Shown: positions 34,001-41,717, counted from the stretch's first letter. The stretch: DNA of 64,000 bases from CAWDMC01 sp963803295 (GCA_963803295.1 CAWDMC010000009.1:372001-436000); one strand, 5' to 3'. Program-made: numbers and translations. The notes: generated from the letters alone by a model not told the origin.

Positions 34001-34740
34001 ATGACGTTGGCCACCAGGGTTGGGCAGGCAAGATAGAACGGATTCACGGCTTCGCGGGCCTGGAAAAAGACGTCGGGATTCTGCGCCGTGCCGCGCAGCA
34101 CCGGGCGGTCGGGTGACAGCGCCCGCGCCCGATGGGCATGAACCAGGTCGTCATCGATCATGGCGCGCAGGTCTCCGTCAGGAAGATATTCCAAGCGCGC
34201 GACTTCATGCGAGGTGCGGAATCCGTCGAAGAAATGTACAAACGGTATCCGCGATTCGAGCGTCGCCGCCTGTGCGATCAACGCCGTATCCATGACTTCC
34301 TGTACCGAATTCGACGCCAGGAGCGCCCATCCTGTGGCTCGCGTGGCCATGACATCACTGTGATCGCCAAATATTGACAGCGCGTGCGTGGCCAGGGTGC
34401 GGGCCGCCACATGGATCACCGCCGCCGTCAACTCGCCCGCAATCTTGTACATGTTGGGGATCATCAGTAGCAGGCCCTGCGAGGCCGTGAACGTAGTGCC
34501 GAGGGATCCGGCCTGCAAGGCCCCATGCAAGGCGCCCGCGGCGCCGCCTTCGCTCTGCATCTCGACGACTTTGGGTACAGTGTTCCACAGGTTGGGCTTG
34601 TTTTCCGAAGCCCATTGGTCTGCCCACTCACCCATCGGGGATGATGGAGTGATCGGATAGATGGCAATGACCTCGTTGGTTCGGTAGGCAACTGAGGCTG
34701 CTGCTTCGTTGCCATCGATCGTCACCTTGGGTCTACTCAT
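31075..34740 (-). CDS. nifJ: pyruvate:ferredoxin (flavodoxin) oxidoreductase
   Basis: Single-chain PFOR of 1221 residues that interconverts pyruvate and acetyl-CoA with reduction of ferredoxin. Order of domains: pyrimidine-binding domain I (AIYPITPSSPMGEWADQW at about 27-45), domain II/III with the gamma region (YGLGADGTVGANKNSIKIIG), and a 2x[4Fe-4S] ferredoxin domain (CIQCGKCVLVCPHAV; CTGCTLCVEVCPVKS). The TPP domain VI follows (GDGWAYDIGYGGLDHVLA; EVYSNTGGQMSKSTPRGAVA), with the proximal-cluster cysteines in CSGCGETPY. The C-terminal tail after about 1190 is low-complexity (Lys, Pro, Glu), absent from typical homologues. Its stop overlaps the DHOD-like start. Oxygen-sensitive, suggesting anaerobic or microaerobic capacity. 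Confidence 0.95.
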   Translation of the reverse strand: MSRPKVTIDGNEAAASVAYRTNEVIAIYPITPSSPMGEWADQWASENKPNLWNTVPKVVEMQSEGGAAGALHGALQAGSLGTTFTASQGLLLMIPNMYKIAGELTAAVIHVAARTLATHALSIFGDHSDVMATRATGWALLASNSVQEVMDTALIAQAATLESRIPFVHFFDGFRTSHEVARLEYLPDGDLRAMIDDDLVHAHRARALSPDRPVLRGTAQNPDVFFQAREAVNPFYLACPTLVANVMEKFGRLTGRQYHLFDYVGAPDAERVIVMMGSGAEAAQETVEYLAARGQRVGLLKVRLYRPFSVEHFIAALPSTVKNIAVLDRTKEPGSIGEPLYLDVVAALHEAFCEEREAQRLKALPRVIGGRYGLSSKEFTPAMVKGVFDEMFGAQPQKRFTVGIRDDVTHTSLGYDSSFSTEDPDTVRAVFYGLGADGTVGANKNSIKIIGEDTDNYAQGYFVYDSKKSGAYTISHLRFGPRPIRSTYLISQANFVACHQFSMLERIDVLEVAQAGATFLLNSPFAPDEVWGNLPRTVQQHIIEKKLRFWVIDATKVARAAGMGGRINTIMQTCFFAISGVLPREEAIAAIKHSIEKTYGKRGEAVVQKNFAAVDAALDHLHEVKVTAPVYSSFDLRPPVPPQAPEFVRKTTARIIANQGDSLPVSAFPPDGTFPTGTAMWEKRNIALDIPVWDESLCIQCGKCVLVCPHAVIRAKVYSSDKLMGAPSTFKSVPARWKDLSSMKYTLQVAPEDCTGCTLCVEVCPVKSKSEAKHKAVNMAPQPPLREAERDNWEFFLTLPEIDQSKISPGQVKDVQLLQPLFEFSGACSGCGETPYIKLMTQLFGDRALIGNATGCSSIYGGNLPTTPYTVNNEGRGPTWSNSLFEDNAEFGLGMRLALDKQSGYAKELVRTLAGVIGEDLAAGLLAADQSTEAGVQAQRERVKQLQQKLTGEKSPGARDLAKLADTLVKKTVWILGGDGWAYDIGYGGLDHVLASGANVNILVLDTEVYSNTGGQMSKSTPRGAVAKFAAGGKSKPKKDLAMMAMTYGNVYVARVAMGAGDMQTLKAFREAEAYDGPSIIIAYSHCIAHGYDLSFGLEQQKAAVQSGYWPMFRYNPDLTKEGKNPLQLDSRAPALPLEKYVYNETRYTMLKLSDPEAAKELLELAKEDVNTRWRLYENWAAMPVNGNAKTPANGSKSEAKPAPETKPQPLAEPAGQEVKR

Positions 34741-34857
34741 AGAACCTCTCTGTTAGTCCGGGCTCGGTCACGGGTGTCCGTAACAGGAATGTTTCACGAC
34801 AACTTCATCGTAGGATGTCGGCCTGAGCCTGCGCAGTGACGGCGGTCACAGAGGACT

Positions 34858-35394
34858 GTGAGGAAGGAAGCTCGTTGGAAGGCATCTGCCTCTTCTCGAT
34901 TCCGGCCGCTCCTTGTAGAATGGGCTGTGGCTCTAACCGAAGTTGTCTTTACCCGAGAAAAGTCCGCCGCCGAGACCATTGAGCGGTTGATCCGGCAGAC
35001 CAAGAACACGTTTGACGCGGCCCTCTATCGCTTCAACAGCCGTCGTTTGGCCTCTGCCCTGGATGACGCCAAGCATCGCGGAGTGCGCATTCGCCTGGTT
35101 GTGGACCACAACAAGTACAATGAGAGCCAAGCCACCCGGGCGATCCTGGAGGATCACCGCTTCAGCTTCCGTCTGACTCGTGGCCGCGGCGGCGACGGCT
35201 CCAAGATGCACCACAAATTTGCGCTGCTCGATGAGAAAATCGTGATTACCGGCAGCTACAACTGGACCTTCGCCTCGGAAGAGGAGAACTACGAGAACCT
35301 GCTGATTTTGCGCGACCCGGAAGTGGTTCGCACCTACCGGCCCGAGTTCGAATCGCTGTGGGGACAGGCATCGTCGCTAAACGACAAGGATTGA
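34858..35394 (+). CDS. phospholipase D-like nuclease, single HKD motif
   Basis: 178 residues, the half-size form of the PLD superfamily that must dimerise. The catalytic H-x-K-x4-D motif appears in HHKFALLDEKIVITGSYNWT at about residues 127-146, and the N-terminal half carries a degenerate strand pattern (DAALYRFNSRRLASALDDAK). GTG at 34858 is preceded by AGAGGA; GTG at 34927 is a shorter alternative. Nuc/BfiL-like endonuclease action is likely. It stands alone, divergent from nifJ. No signal peptide. Confidence 0.85.
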   Translation: MRKEARWKASASSRFRPLLVEWAVALTEVVFTREKSAAETIERLIRQTKNTFDAALYRFNSRRLASALDDAKHRGVRIRLVVDHNKYNESQATRAILEDHRFSFRLTRGRGGDGSKMHHKFALLDEKIVITGSYNWTFASEEENYENLLILRDPEVVRTYRPEFESLWGQASSLNDKD

Positions 35395-35413
35395 TTTCGG
35401 GCTTGCCCCATCT

Positions 35414-35452
35414 TTGCGAAGTGGGTAGCTGGGTAGCGTAGACTTTGCGCCT
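35414..35452. repeat. REP-like hairpin
   Basis: GTAGACTTTG and CAAAGTCTGC flank a short loop just downstream of the PLD gene. The sequence resembles the GCAGACC hairpins at 50411-50540 and can act as a transcription end between the convergent PLD and UroD-like genes. The remainder of 35395-35662 shows no gene. Confidence 0.5.
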
Positions 35453-35662
35453 TTCAAAGTCTGCGGCTTTTACTGGCCTGTAATGCCACGTGTCCCTGCT
35501 CCGCTGTTCCTTGTGCCGGAAAGAACCACAGAGTTTTTCCGGAAAGCGAAACTCCGCGCTACCCTTCCCGCCCGCCCAGACGCAAAAAAGAGTCTATTCG
35601 AAAGGTTTTTGGACTTTTCCGTCGTGCCTTTGTGCCTTGGTGGTGACGAGATGCCTGCGAAA

Positions 35663-36718
35663 TCAGGCTGCGGCCACGGGCACGGCCAAATCCTCCGGCT
35701 TGTGATCCCTCGCGTAGCGGACCATCGCCCGCAAATTCTCAGGGTCGGTCATCGGTGACGTCTCACAGCCCGTACCGACAACGTGAGCAGGCCCGCAGGT
35801 TCTGTGACATCGGCCTGACGCCGCGTACACCACTTCCGGGGTTCCCTCCAGCATTTCCGTAATCGTGGAGACATTTCCCAGGATCACCCGATCCGGCCCC
35901 AGGCCGGCGCGGGCCTTCTCCAAATTGGTCGGCGAGTCGAGCTCGAAGATGTGGACCGGCAACTGCCGCATCTGCGGAATCAAGGCATCTGTGTTTCCGC
36001 ACATGTGAAGCCGGACGATGACTTCCGGATGTGACTTGCGGATGGACTCCACCACTCGCATTTGCCGCGGCAGCAGGAAACGGCCGTAGTAGTGGGGTCC
36101 CATCATGCTGGCGGCGGCATCACTCATCCCGATCGTATCCGCTCCTGCCTGGATCTGCGCCGGCGCATAAGCAATGGCCACGTCGGCCGTAAAATCCAGC
36201 AGATCGTCGACAAAGGGAGGATCGTCCACGAAGTCAGTCATGATGTGCGTTAAACCCCGCAGTTCAGCCCCCAGCGCCAGGGGACCTTCCACCCAACCGA
36301 CAATGGAAACGTCGCCCTTGTACCTCTGATACATCACTTCGATACCCTTGATCCGGTCGTGCATTCGTCCGCCACCCATAGGGTCGGGAATGCGGAACGT
36401 CTTGAGCCGCGCTTTGTCGAGCAAGGCCGCCCGCTCTTCGCAGATCGCTGGCCCCTGATCCTCGTACCAGTTGAGGCTGCCTTCTCCCGCAATGTCAAAT
36501 ACCTCGCGCGCCGGATCGGAGCAGGTCATCAGGCAATCGACGCCGAAGTCGTCCACCATCTTGCTTTGGGCTTCGGCCATCTTGCTTCCGTGTTTGGTGT
36601 ACTCGATATAGGGCATCCCTGCATGTTTGGCAGCGAACATCATGATCATCGGCTGTACCGGCAGATGATCTACCGGCCTTCCAGCAACCAGATTGCGGAT
36701 ACGTTCAAGAGAACGCAT
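35663..36718 (-). CDS. uroporphyrinogen decarboxylase-family (MtaA/MtbA-type) methyltransferase
   Basis: TIM-barrel protein, 351 residues. I choose the ATG at 36718 (MRSLERIRNLVAGRPVDHLP) because GGAGGG lies 7 nt before it; the longer frame has no such signal. The Zn-site pattern of methylcobamide:coenzyme M methyltransferases is present: H-M-C-G-N at about 247 and a late Cys in GTGCETSP at about 320. The arginine residues used by true HemE for substrate binding are not obvious. It probably moves a methyl group to or from a corrinoid or thiol, but no corrinoid protein gene is adjacent, so the substrate is open. Confidence 0.8.
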   Translation of the reverse strand: MRSLERIRNLVAGRPVDHLPVQPMIMMFAAKHAGMPYIEYTKHGSKMAEAQSKMVDDFGVDCLMTCSDPAREVFDIAGEGSLNWYEDQGPAICEERAALLDKARLKTFRIPDPMGGGRMHDRIKGIEVMYQRYKGDVSIVGWVEGPLALGAELRGLTHIMTDFVDDPPFVDDLLDFTADVAIAYAPAQIQAGADTIGMSDAAASMMGPHYYGRFLLPRQMRVVESIRKSHPEVIVRLHMCGNTDALIPQMRQLPVHIFELDSPTNLEKARAGLGPDRVILGNVSTITEMLEGTPEVVYAASGRCHRTCGPAHVVGTGCETSPMTDPENLRAMVRYARDHKPEDLAVPVAAA

Positions 36719-36964
36719 ACTTAAACCCTCCATGCTCCGAGCGGCGCTTTCGGACACGCCGACAGTCGTGCGCCAACCCTCGTCCCAGGATACGCCTTCC
36801 CGTAGGGCGTGAGTCTCTAAACTAACCCATTGCTGGGGTTGGGGCCTGTGATGCAAGTCACAAGCAGGCGTGACCCTTGTTACTGAGGCTGATCCAGCCG
36901 AGCGCTACGATTAATCTACGGGTAGGAGTGCGCAGATTTTCGTCGAAGCGCGGGCCGTCGAGCG

Positions 36965-38005
36965 ATGTTACACAAAAAGAAAGGCTTGCCGCAAACCAGA
37001 ACTGCATCGGGACGCCGCGATTTCCTGCGAAAATGCGCCCTCGGCGCCTTCGCAGCTGGTAACGCCCTTCCTCGTTCGGCCTCTACCGGTGCCGCACAGT
37101 GTGATGACGGCTTCTTAGTGCCCAAGTCCAAGTCCAAGGTGGTGATTGCCTGCGACCCCATGCTGCGCGAGGCTGGCTCTGCCGTAGACTCCGGACGCCT
37201 GCTGAAACTGCTGGACCGGTCGCTCGAATCCTTCTACAGCTGTGATTCGGCAGCCGACGCTTGGAAGCGGGTGGCGCGTCCTGGTGAGGTCGTGGGACTC
37301 AAAGTCAATTGCCTGGCGGGGCGGGGTATTTCCACTAACGTGAAGCTGGTCGAGGTTATCGTCGAACGTCTGCGCGAAATCGGAGTCAAAGAGATTATCG
37401 TGTGGGATCGTTTGAATAGCGATCTCGAACGCGCCGGGTTTCCAGTTGGATCGAAGCGGGGCGTCCGTTATGCCGGCAACGACAGCGCCGGATATGAGGA
37501 GAATCTGTCGATCTACGGAAGCGTCGGCTCTCTCCTTTCGAAAACGCTGACCCGGACGTGCGATTCCGTGATCAGCTTGCCGGTGCTGAAGGACCATGGG
37601 ATCACGGGCGTGACCCTGGCACTCAAGAACTTCTTCGGCGCCATTCACAATCCCAACAAATATCACCTCACGGTTGGCGATCCTTACGTGGCCGACGTTA
37701 ACATGCTGCCCTCCATCCGGCAGAAGGTCCGGCTAACCATCTGTGATGCCACCACCGCACAATACGAGGGAGGACCATCGTTGATGCCCCAGTGGACGTG
37801 GCCGTTCAACGGTCTCCTCGTTGGCCGCGATCCGGTGGCGCTCGATTATACCGGATGGCGCTTGATCGAACAGAAACGATCCGAGCACGGACTGAAGTCG
37901 CTCGAGGCGCTCAGCCGCGCTCCGAGCTACATTGCCACCGCCGCCGATCCGCAGCACCGGCTCGGTACGAACGATCCAGAACTGATCGAGCGCGTGGAGG
38001 TGTAG
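36965..38005 (+). CDS. DUF362 protein with Tat signal
   Basis: 346 residues. The N-terminus has a twin-arginine motif (SGRRDFLRKCALGAFAAG). The DUF362 domain follows at about 58-330, with VGLKVNCLAG, CDSVISLPVLKDHGITGVTL and LKNFFGAIHNP as its conserved blocks. No 2x[4Fe-4S] ferredoxin module is attached, unlike many DUF362 proteins. Export suggests a folded, perhaps cofactor-containing protein in the periplasm. The radical SAM gene starts 4 nt after its stop, so the two are one operon. Function of the domain is unknown. Confidence 0.85.
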   Translation: MLHKKKGLPQTRTASGRRDFLRKCALGAFAAGNALPRSASTGAAQCDDGFLVPKSKSKVVIACDPMLREAGSAVDSGRLLKLLDRSLESFYSCDSAADAWKRVARPGEVVGLKVNCLAGRGISTNVKLVEVIVERLREIGVKEIIVWDRLNSDLERAGFPVGSKRGVRYAGNDSAGYEENLSIYGSVGSLLSKTLTRTCDSVISLPVLKDHGITGVTLALKNFFGAIHNPNKYHLTVGDPYVADVNMLPSIRQKVRLTICDATTAQYEGGPSLMPQWTWPFNGLLVGRDPVALDYTGWRLIEQKRSEHGLKSLEALSRAPSYIATAADPQHRLGTNDPELIERVEV

Positions 38006-38009
38006 GCCG

Positions 38010-39236
38010 ATGTCGAGAATAGTCTCCAATGGCGCGGGATCTTGTTGCGATTCCCTTCCCGCGGGCCGCGTCGCGTCCGAAACCGCGCGCGCGATTCTGG
38101 TTTCTTCCGAGCTCGACCGCCGGACGTTTCTCAAATCAACGATGCTTCCTGGCCTCGCGACCTGCGCCTTGGTTTCGCCCGCTGGGTTCGGACTGGCACC
38201 TCGACCCGAAGACGATTCGCGCTATGCCGTCGAAGCCAAATTCTACGACAAACTGCCTTACAGGAAAATTAAGTGCAGGCTCTGCCCGCGCGAATGCACG
38301 ATCGACGATCGCGAGCGCGGCTACTGCGGAGCGCGCGAGAATCGCGGCGGCACGTATTACACCCTGGTCCATTCGCGCGTCGCTATCGCGCATATCGACC
38401 CCATCGAGAAAAAACCGCTCTTTCACTTTTTGCCCGGCACCACAGCTTTCTCGATTGCCACGGCGGGCTGCAACGTCAACTGCAAAATGTGCCAGAACTG
38501 GGAGATTTCGCAGGTGCGTCCGGAGCAGGTCCGCAGCACCTATATGCCGCCTCGAGAACTGGTGGCCCTGGCAAAACAGTATCAATGCCCGTCTATCGCT
38601 TACACTTACAGCGAGCCGGTGATCTTCCACGAGTATGTCACCGATGTGGCTGACGCTGGACGCTCCGCCGGCATCAAGAGCGTGGTGATCAGCGGCGGCT
38701 ACATCCAGCAGAAGCCACTTGAGCAGTGGTGCCGTACCGTGGACGCCGTCAAGATCGACCTCAAAGGCTTCTCCGAGAAGTTCTACAAGGAAGTGGTGAA
38801 CGGAGAACTCAAGCCGGTGCTCGAGGCGCTGGTCGCGCTGCGCAAATGGGGCATGTGGACAGAAATTGTCGCGCTGGTGATCCCCACGCTGAACGACAGC
38901 GATGCGGAGTTCAAGGCTCTCGCCCGCTGGGTGAAATCGAATCTGGGCCCGGACGTCCCGGTGCACTTCACGCGCTTCCATCCGGAGTATCTACTCACCA
39001 ACCTTCCGCCGACGCCGCTCGAAACGCTGGAGCGCGCCAAGGCTATCGCCGACGCCGAAGGCTTGCACTACGCCTACATCGGCAATGTGCCCGGCCACTC
39101 CGCAGAGAATACCTACTGCCCCAAATGCCGCCGCTTGCTCATCGAACGTTCCGGCTTCACCATCGGCCAGAACCGACTGCATAAAGGCAAGTGCGAATAC
39201 TGCCACGAAGTCATTCCTGGGGTTTGGACCACGTAG
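38010..39236 (+). CDS. amrS: AmmeMemoRadiSam-type radical SAM enzyme with Tat-like N-terminus
   Basis: 408 residues. Domain order: N-terminal twin-arginine-like segment (LDRRTFLKSTMLPGLATCAL), a Cys-rich block (CRLCPRECTIDDRERGYCGA), then the radical SAM core with C-x3-C-x2-C in TAGCNVNCKMCQNW at about 151-164. SAM-binding strands follow (VVISGGYIQ; VDAVKIDLKGF). A C-terminal zinc-ribbon-like segment has CPKC...CEYC. It matches the AmrS member of the AmmeMemoRadiSam trio; the Memo and AMMECR1 partners are not in this window. If the Tat signal is used, the enzyme would be periplasmic, which is unusual for radical SAM chemistry. Confidence 0.88.
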   Translation: MSRIVSNGAGSCCDSLPAGRVASETARAILVSSELDRRTFLKSTMLPGLATCALVSPAGFGLAPRPEDDSRYAVEAKFYDKLPYRKIKCRLCPRECTIDDRERGYCGARENRGGTYYTLVHSRVAIAHIDPIEKKPLFHFLPGTTAFSIATAGCNVNCKMCQNWEISQVRPEQVRSTYMPPRELVALAKQYQCPSIAYTYSEPVIFHEYVTDVADAGRSAGIKSVVISGGYIQQKPLEQWCRTVDAVKIDLKGFSEKFYKEVVNGELKPVLEALVALRKWGMWTEIVALVIPTLNDSDAEFKALARWVKSNLGPDVPVHFTRFHPEYLLTNLPPTPLETLERAKAIADAEGLHYAYIGNVPGHSAENTYCPKCRRLLIERSGFTIGQNRLHKGKCEYCHEVIPGVWTT

Positions 39237-39430
39237 TCCTGCGGATATCGGCCGCGGATGAACACGGACCGTCGCTGATAAGACAATAGCCTTTCTTCGT
39301 TGTATTCCTCGGCTTTCGCGCGTCTTCAGCGTCTGAATCCAAGCAAGCTGCGGCCATTTCTTCGCGGGTTGGGGACCGCGTCAAGCGATGTTCTGTGAGA
39401 GAATCATGGCTCGATCTTATCGTTCTACCT

Positions 39431-39515
39431 GAGCGTTACAAAACATAGTGACGATCGATAGTGTGGCGGCACTGTCCGTAGCGCCGAAAGCACCGGTGGG
39501 GACACCGGCGCTACA
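39431..39515 (+). repeat. 85-bp dispersed palindromic repeat, copy B
   Basis: Second copy of the 85-bp unit at 15338-15422, same length and orientation. The conserved 3' half GCGCCGAAA...CCGGTGGGGACACCGGCGCTACA is palindromic. It lies between the convergent ends of amrS and nth and could terminate both. Confidence 0.75.
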
Positions 39516-39522
39516 ACAGTGC

Positions 39523-40281
39523 CTACACAGTTTTGTCTGGAGCATCGCAGATCGCCTCGATCGGGCAGGTGGCGCACAGCGGTTTGCGAGCCTGGCAGAC
39601 CTTCCGGCCAAACCAGATCACCTGGTGACTGAAGCTGATCCAGCGATCTTTGGGAACGATCTTCATCAACTCCTGCTCGACTTTCTCCGGTGCTGGTGAG
39701 TTCACCAACTTCAGCCTCCCAGTGATGCGCAGAACGTGCGTGTCAACCACAACACCGGTCGCGATTCCGTACGCCGTACCCAACACCACGTTAGCCGTCT
39801 TGCGCGCCACTCCCGGCAGCGTTAACAGATCCTCCATGTTCCGGGGAACCTTACCGCCGTAATCCTCCACGATCTTCTTAGCCGCGCCCACCAAGCTTTT
39901 CGACTTATTGCGAAAGAAACCGGTCGAGCGGATTTCAGGCTCGAGTGCTTCAGGCCGCAGGGCTGCGAAGTCCCGAGGCGTCGGGTGTCTCTCGAAGAGC
40001 CCTGGTGTAACCATATTGACCCGCTCGTCGGTACACTGGGCGGAGAGGATCGTGGCCACCAGCAGCTCGAAAGCGTTATGGTGAACCAAAGCGCACTCGG
40101 CTTTGGGAAACAGGCTATCGAGCCCGGTGAAGATCTGCTTTAAGCGCTCGGGCGACGTATACCAGCCCTTAGGACGCTTTGGTTTTGCGCCTCGTCTGGC
40201 GGGAACCGTCCGCGACGTGGCTCCACTCGTCCTCTGGGCGACGGTTTCTGTCGTGGCTTTGGCGGGCATCGTGGACCTCAA
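39523..40281 (-). CDS. nth: endonuclease III
   Basis: Bifunctional DNA glycosylase/AP lyase for oxidised pyrimidines, 252 residues. After a basic N-terminal extension of about 40 residues comes the HhH-GPD domain. LPGVARKTANVVLG has the catalytic Lys near residue 161, and VVVDTHVLRITGRL has the catalytic Asp near 180. The [4Fe-4S] loop CQARKPLCATCPIEAIC (C-x6-C-x2-C-x5-C) is at the C-terminus. All active-site features are intact. The gene follows the two-peptide operon by 20 nt, so read-through is possible. The second ATG at 40269 is an alternative start. Confidence 0.95.
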   Translation of the reverse strand: MRSTMPAKATTETVAQRTSGATSRTVPARRGAKPKRPKGWYTSPERLKQIFTGLDSLFPKAECALVHHNAFELLVATILSAQCTDERVNMVTPGLFERHPTPRDFAALRPEALEPEIRSTGFFRNKSKSLVGAAKKIVEDYGGKVPRNMEDLLTLPGVARKTANVVLGTAYGIATGVVVDTHVLRITGRLKLVNSPAPEKVEQELMKIVPKDRWISFSHQVIWFGRKVCQARKPLCATCPIEAICDAPDKTV

Positions 40282-40301
40282 TCGGCTGTGAAAGTTATGA
40301 G

Positions 40302-40424
40302 TTATGAATTATGATGCTCTAATATTCGCTTCCGCCCTAACGAGGTTACTGGAATGGTAATCATTCGGTGTTGGACGCGGGTTTTGGAAAGCGACAGTTC
40401 TGCAGTAAATCCTGGAATGTTCAT
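40302..40424 (-). CDS. 40-residue peptide with F-T-A-E-L-S-L N-terminus
   Basis: MNIPGFTAELSLSKTRVQHR continues for 20 more residues (MITIPVTSLGRKRILEHHNS). The ATG at 40424 is 2 nt after the stop of the upstream peptide gene and is preceded by GGGAGAAG inside that gene, so the two are translationally linked. The first block copies the F-S-A-E-A-S-L block of the neighbouring peptide, although the rest differs. It carries no cysteine. I recall similar short proteins with F-T-A-E-A-S-L starts in soil bacteria, all uncharacterised; this is memory, not a search result. Confidence 0.6.
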   Translation of the reverse strand: MNIPGFTAELSLSKTRVQHRMITIPVTSLGRKRILEHHNS

Positions 40425-40426
40425 TT

Positions 40427-40675
40427 TCACTTCTCCCACATCTGCGTTGCGCAACCTCCACCAGTAGTACAGGTCGTGAAACCGCGGAATCCACCGACTT
40501 CCCAAACGCACGTACAATCGCCATCTCTGCAATTGCAGCCAACTCTGGGCCAGATGGAGGGTACTACCTCTCCCCCTTGCCTGGGACCGGCCGCCACCAT
40601 GCCGACTCGGTAACGCGTACTACTTCCATACAAAGAAGCCTCTGCCGAAAAGTTCGGCATTCTCATCGTGTTCAT
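40427..40675 (-). CDS. 82-residue cysteine-rich peptide with F-S-A-E-A-S-L N-terminus
   Basis: The ATG at 40675 has an ideal GGAGGT seven bases before it. The sequence opens MNTMRMPNFSAEASLYGSST and ends in a glycine/cysteine-rich part (GCNCRDGDCTCVWEVGGF; TTCTTGGGCATQM) with six cysteines. Conserved leader-like block plus variable Cys/Gly-rich core is the architecture of RiPP precursors and small secreted toxins, but no modification enzyme or transporter is next to it. Upstream lie two 11-bp direct repeats. Not a shadow: the downstream peptide starts 2 nt after its stop. Confidence 0.65.
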   Translation of the reverse strand: MNTMRMPNFSAEASLYGSSTRYRVGMVAAGPRQGGEVVPSIWPRVGCNCRDGDCTCVWEVGGFRGFTTCTTGGGCATQMWEK

Positions 40676-40716
40676 TCTAGTTACCTCCGATTTTAGTCAA
40701 ATACCCCTCTTCTTAG

Positions 40717-40744
40717 ATAACATCGTGTTTGCAATAACATCGTG
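40717..40744. promoter_or_regulatory. 11-bp direct repeat upstream of the peptide operon
   Basis: ATAACATCGTG occurs at 40717-40727 and 40734-40744, exactly 17 bp start to start, 42-70 bp before the first peptide's start codon. Position and spacing fit a dimeric regulator site overlapping the promoter; no clean -35/-10 pair is visible. Confidence 0.5.
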
Positions 40745-40796
40745 GGTCCGTTTTGGCAGATCGCGATTGTGAAAGACCGAGCGACCTGCCTTCCAT

Positions 40797-41717
40797 CTAC
40801 TGCTTACCGCTTTCTGCTTTCTGCTTACTTCCCTTCCCCAGCCCCAGTCCCGCATCTTCGGCCGCTATCAAGCCCAGGGCAGACCAGTCGTAATCGGCGT
40901 AACCCCGCGCCAAGGCGGAAACATAGTGATCGTGGATGAGGCTGGCCAGCGGCAGGGGAACGTCCGCGCCTTCCCCCGCGGCAATTGCCAGACGCACGTC
41001 TTTCAGACCTAGCCTCACCTTGAATCCAGCGGGTTGGTATTTCTTCTCCGCGATTAAGGCGCCATAGGTCTTATACACCGGTGCCGCGAACAAAGTGCTC
41101 GTCAACACCTCCAGGTATTTCGCGGGCTCAATGCCGTGCTTTCTGACCAGGGCCATAGCCTCTGCCAAGGACTCAATAACGGAGGCGATCATCAAGTTGA
41201 TACTGAGCTTCGCTACGTTGGCGGCCACCGGATCCTCGCCCATATCGAACGTCGCCTGACCGATCGCCTCAAAAATCGGCCGGCACCGCTCCACCGCCTC
41301 TCGGGATCCCGAGGCCAACACGAAAAGTTTGGCTGCGGCCGCGGCCTCCGGACGTCCCAGCACCGGCGCCGCCACGTAGCCCTGCCCGCGGCCGGCGTGG
41401 GCCTGAGTCAATCGAGCCGACAACGCGACACTGATGGTACTCATGGAGACGTGGATTTTGGCCCGGGAAAGGCTTGTCAGTATTCCGCCTTCGCCAAGGA
41501 CGACGGACTCGACGGCAGGGTCGTCACTTACCATGGTCATTACAGCCTCGCCTTGGCAAGCCTCGGCAATCGATCCAGCCACCTGCGCCCCTGCCGCGGC
41601 GAGTTCCTCAGCACGTCCGCGCGTCCTGTTCCACACGCTGACGGTATGACCAGCTTTGATCAAGTTACGCGCGATGGCCGAGCCCATGTTGCCCAGACCA
41701 ATGAATCCGAGGTTCAT
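40797..41717 (-). CDS. NAD(P)-dependent beta-hydroxyacid dehydrogenase-like protein
   Basis: 306 residues from the ATG at 41717, which is seven bases after AAAGGAG; earlier ATGs are too close or lack a site. Rossmann fold: MNLGFIGLGNMGSAIARNLI with G-x-G-x-x-G. The substrate motif region reads VSMSTISVALS, and APVLGRPEAAAAAKL matches the conserved D-A-P-V-x-G block of 3-hydroxyisobutyrate dehydrogenases. The catalytic Lys lies in ANVAKLSINLMIAS near residue 170. Substrate could be a small hydroxyacid or an aldehyde/imine as in glyoxylate and imine reductases. Confidence 0.87.
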   Translation of the reverse strand: MNLGFIGLGNMGSAIARNLIKAGHTVSVWNRTRGRAEELAAAGAQVAGSIAEACQGEAVMTMVSDDPAVESVVLGEGGILTSLSRAKIHVSMSTISVALSARLTQAHAGRGQGYVAAPVLGRPEAAAAAKLFVLASGSREAVERCRPIFEAIGQATFDMGEDPVAANVAKLSINLMIASVIESLAEAMALVRKHGIEPAKYLEVLTSTLFAAPVYKTYGALIAEKKYQPAGFKVRLGLKDVRLAIAAGEGADVPLPLASLIHDHYVSALARGYADYDWSALGLIAAEDAGLGLGKGSKQKAESGKQ

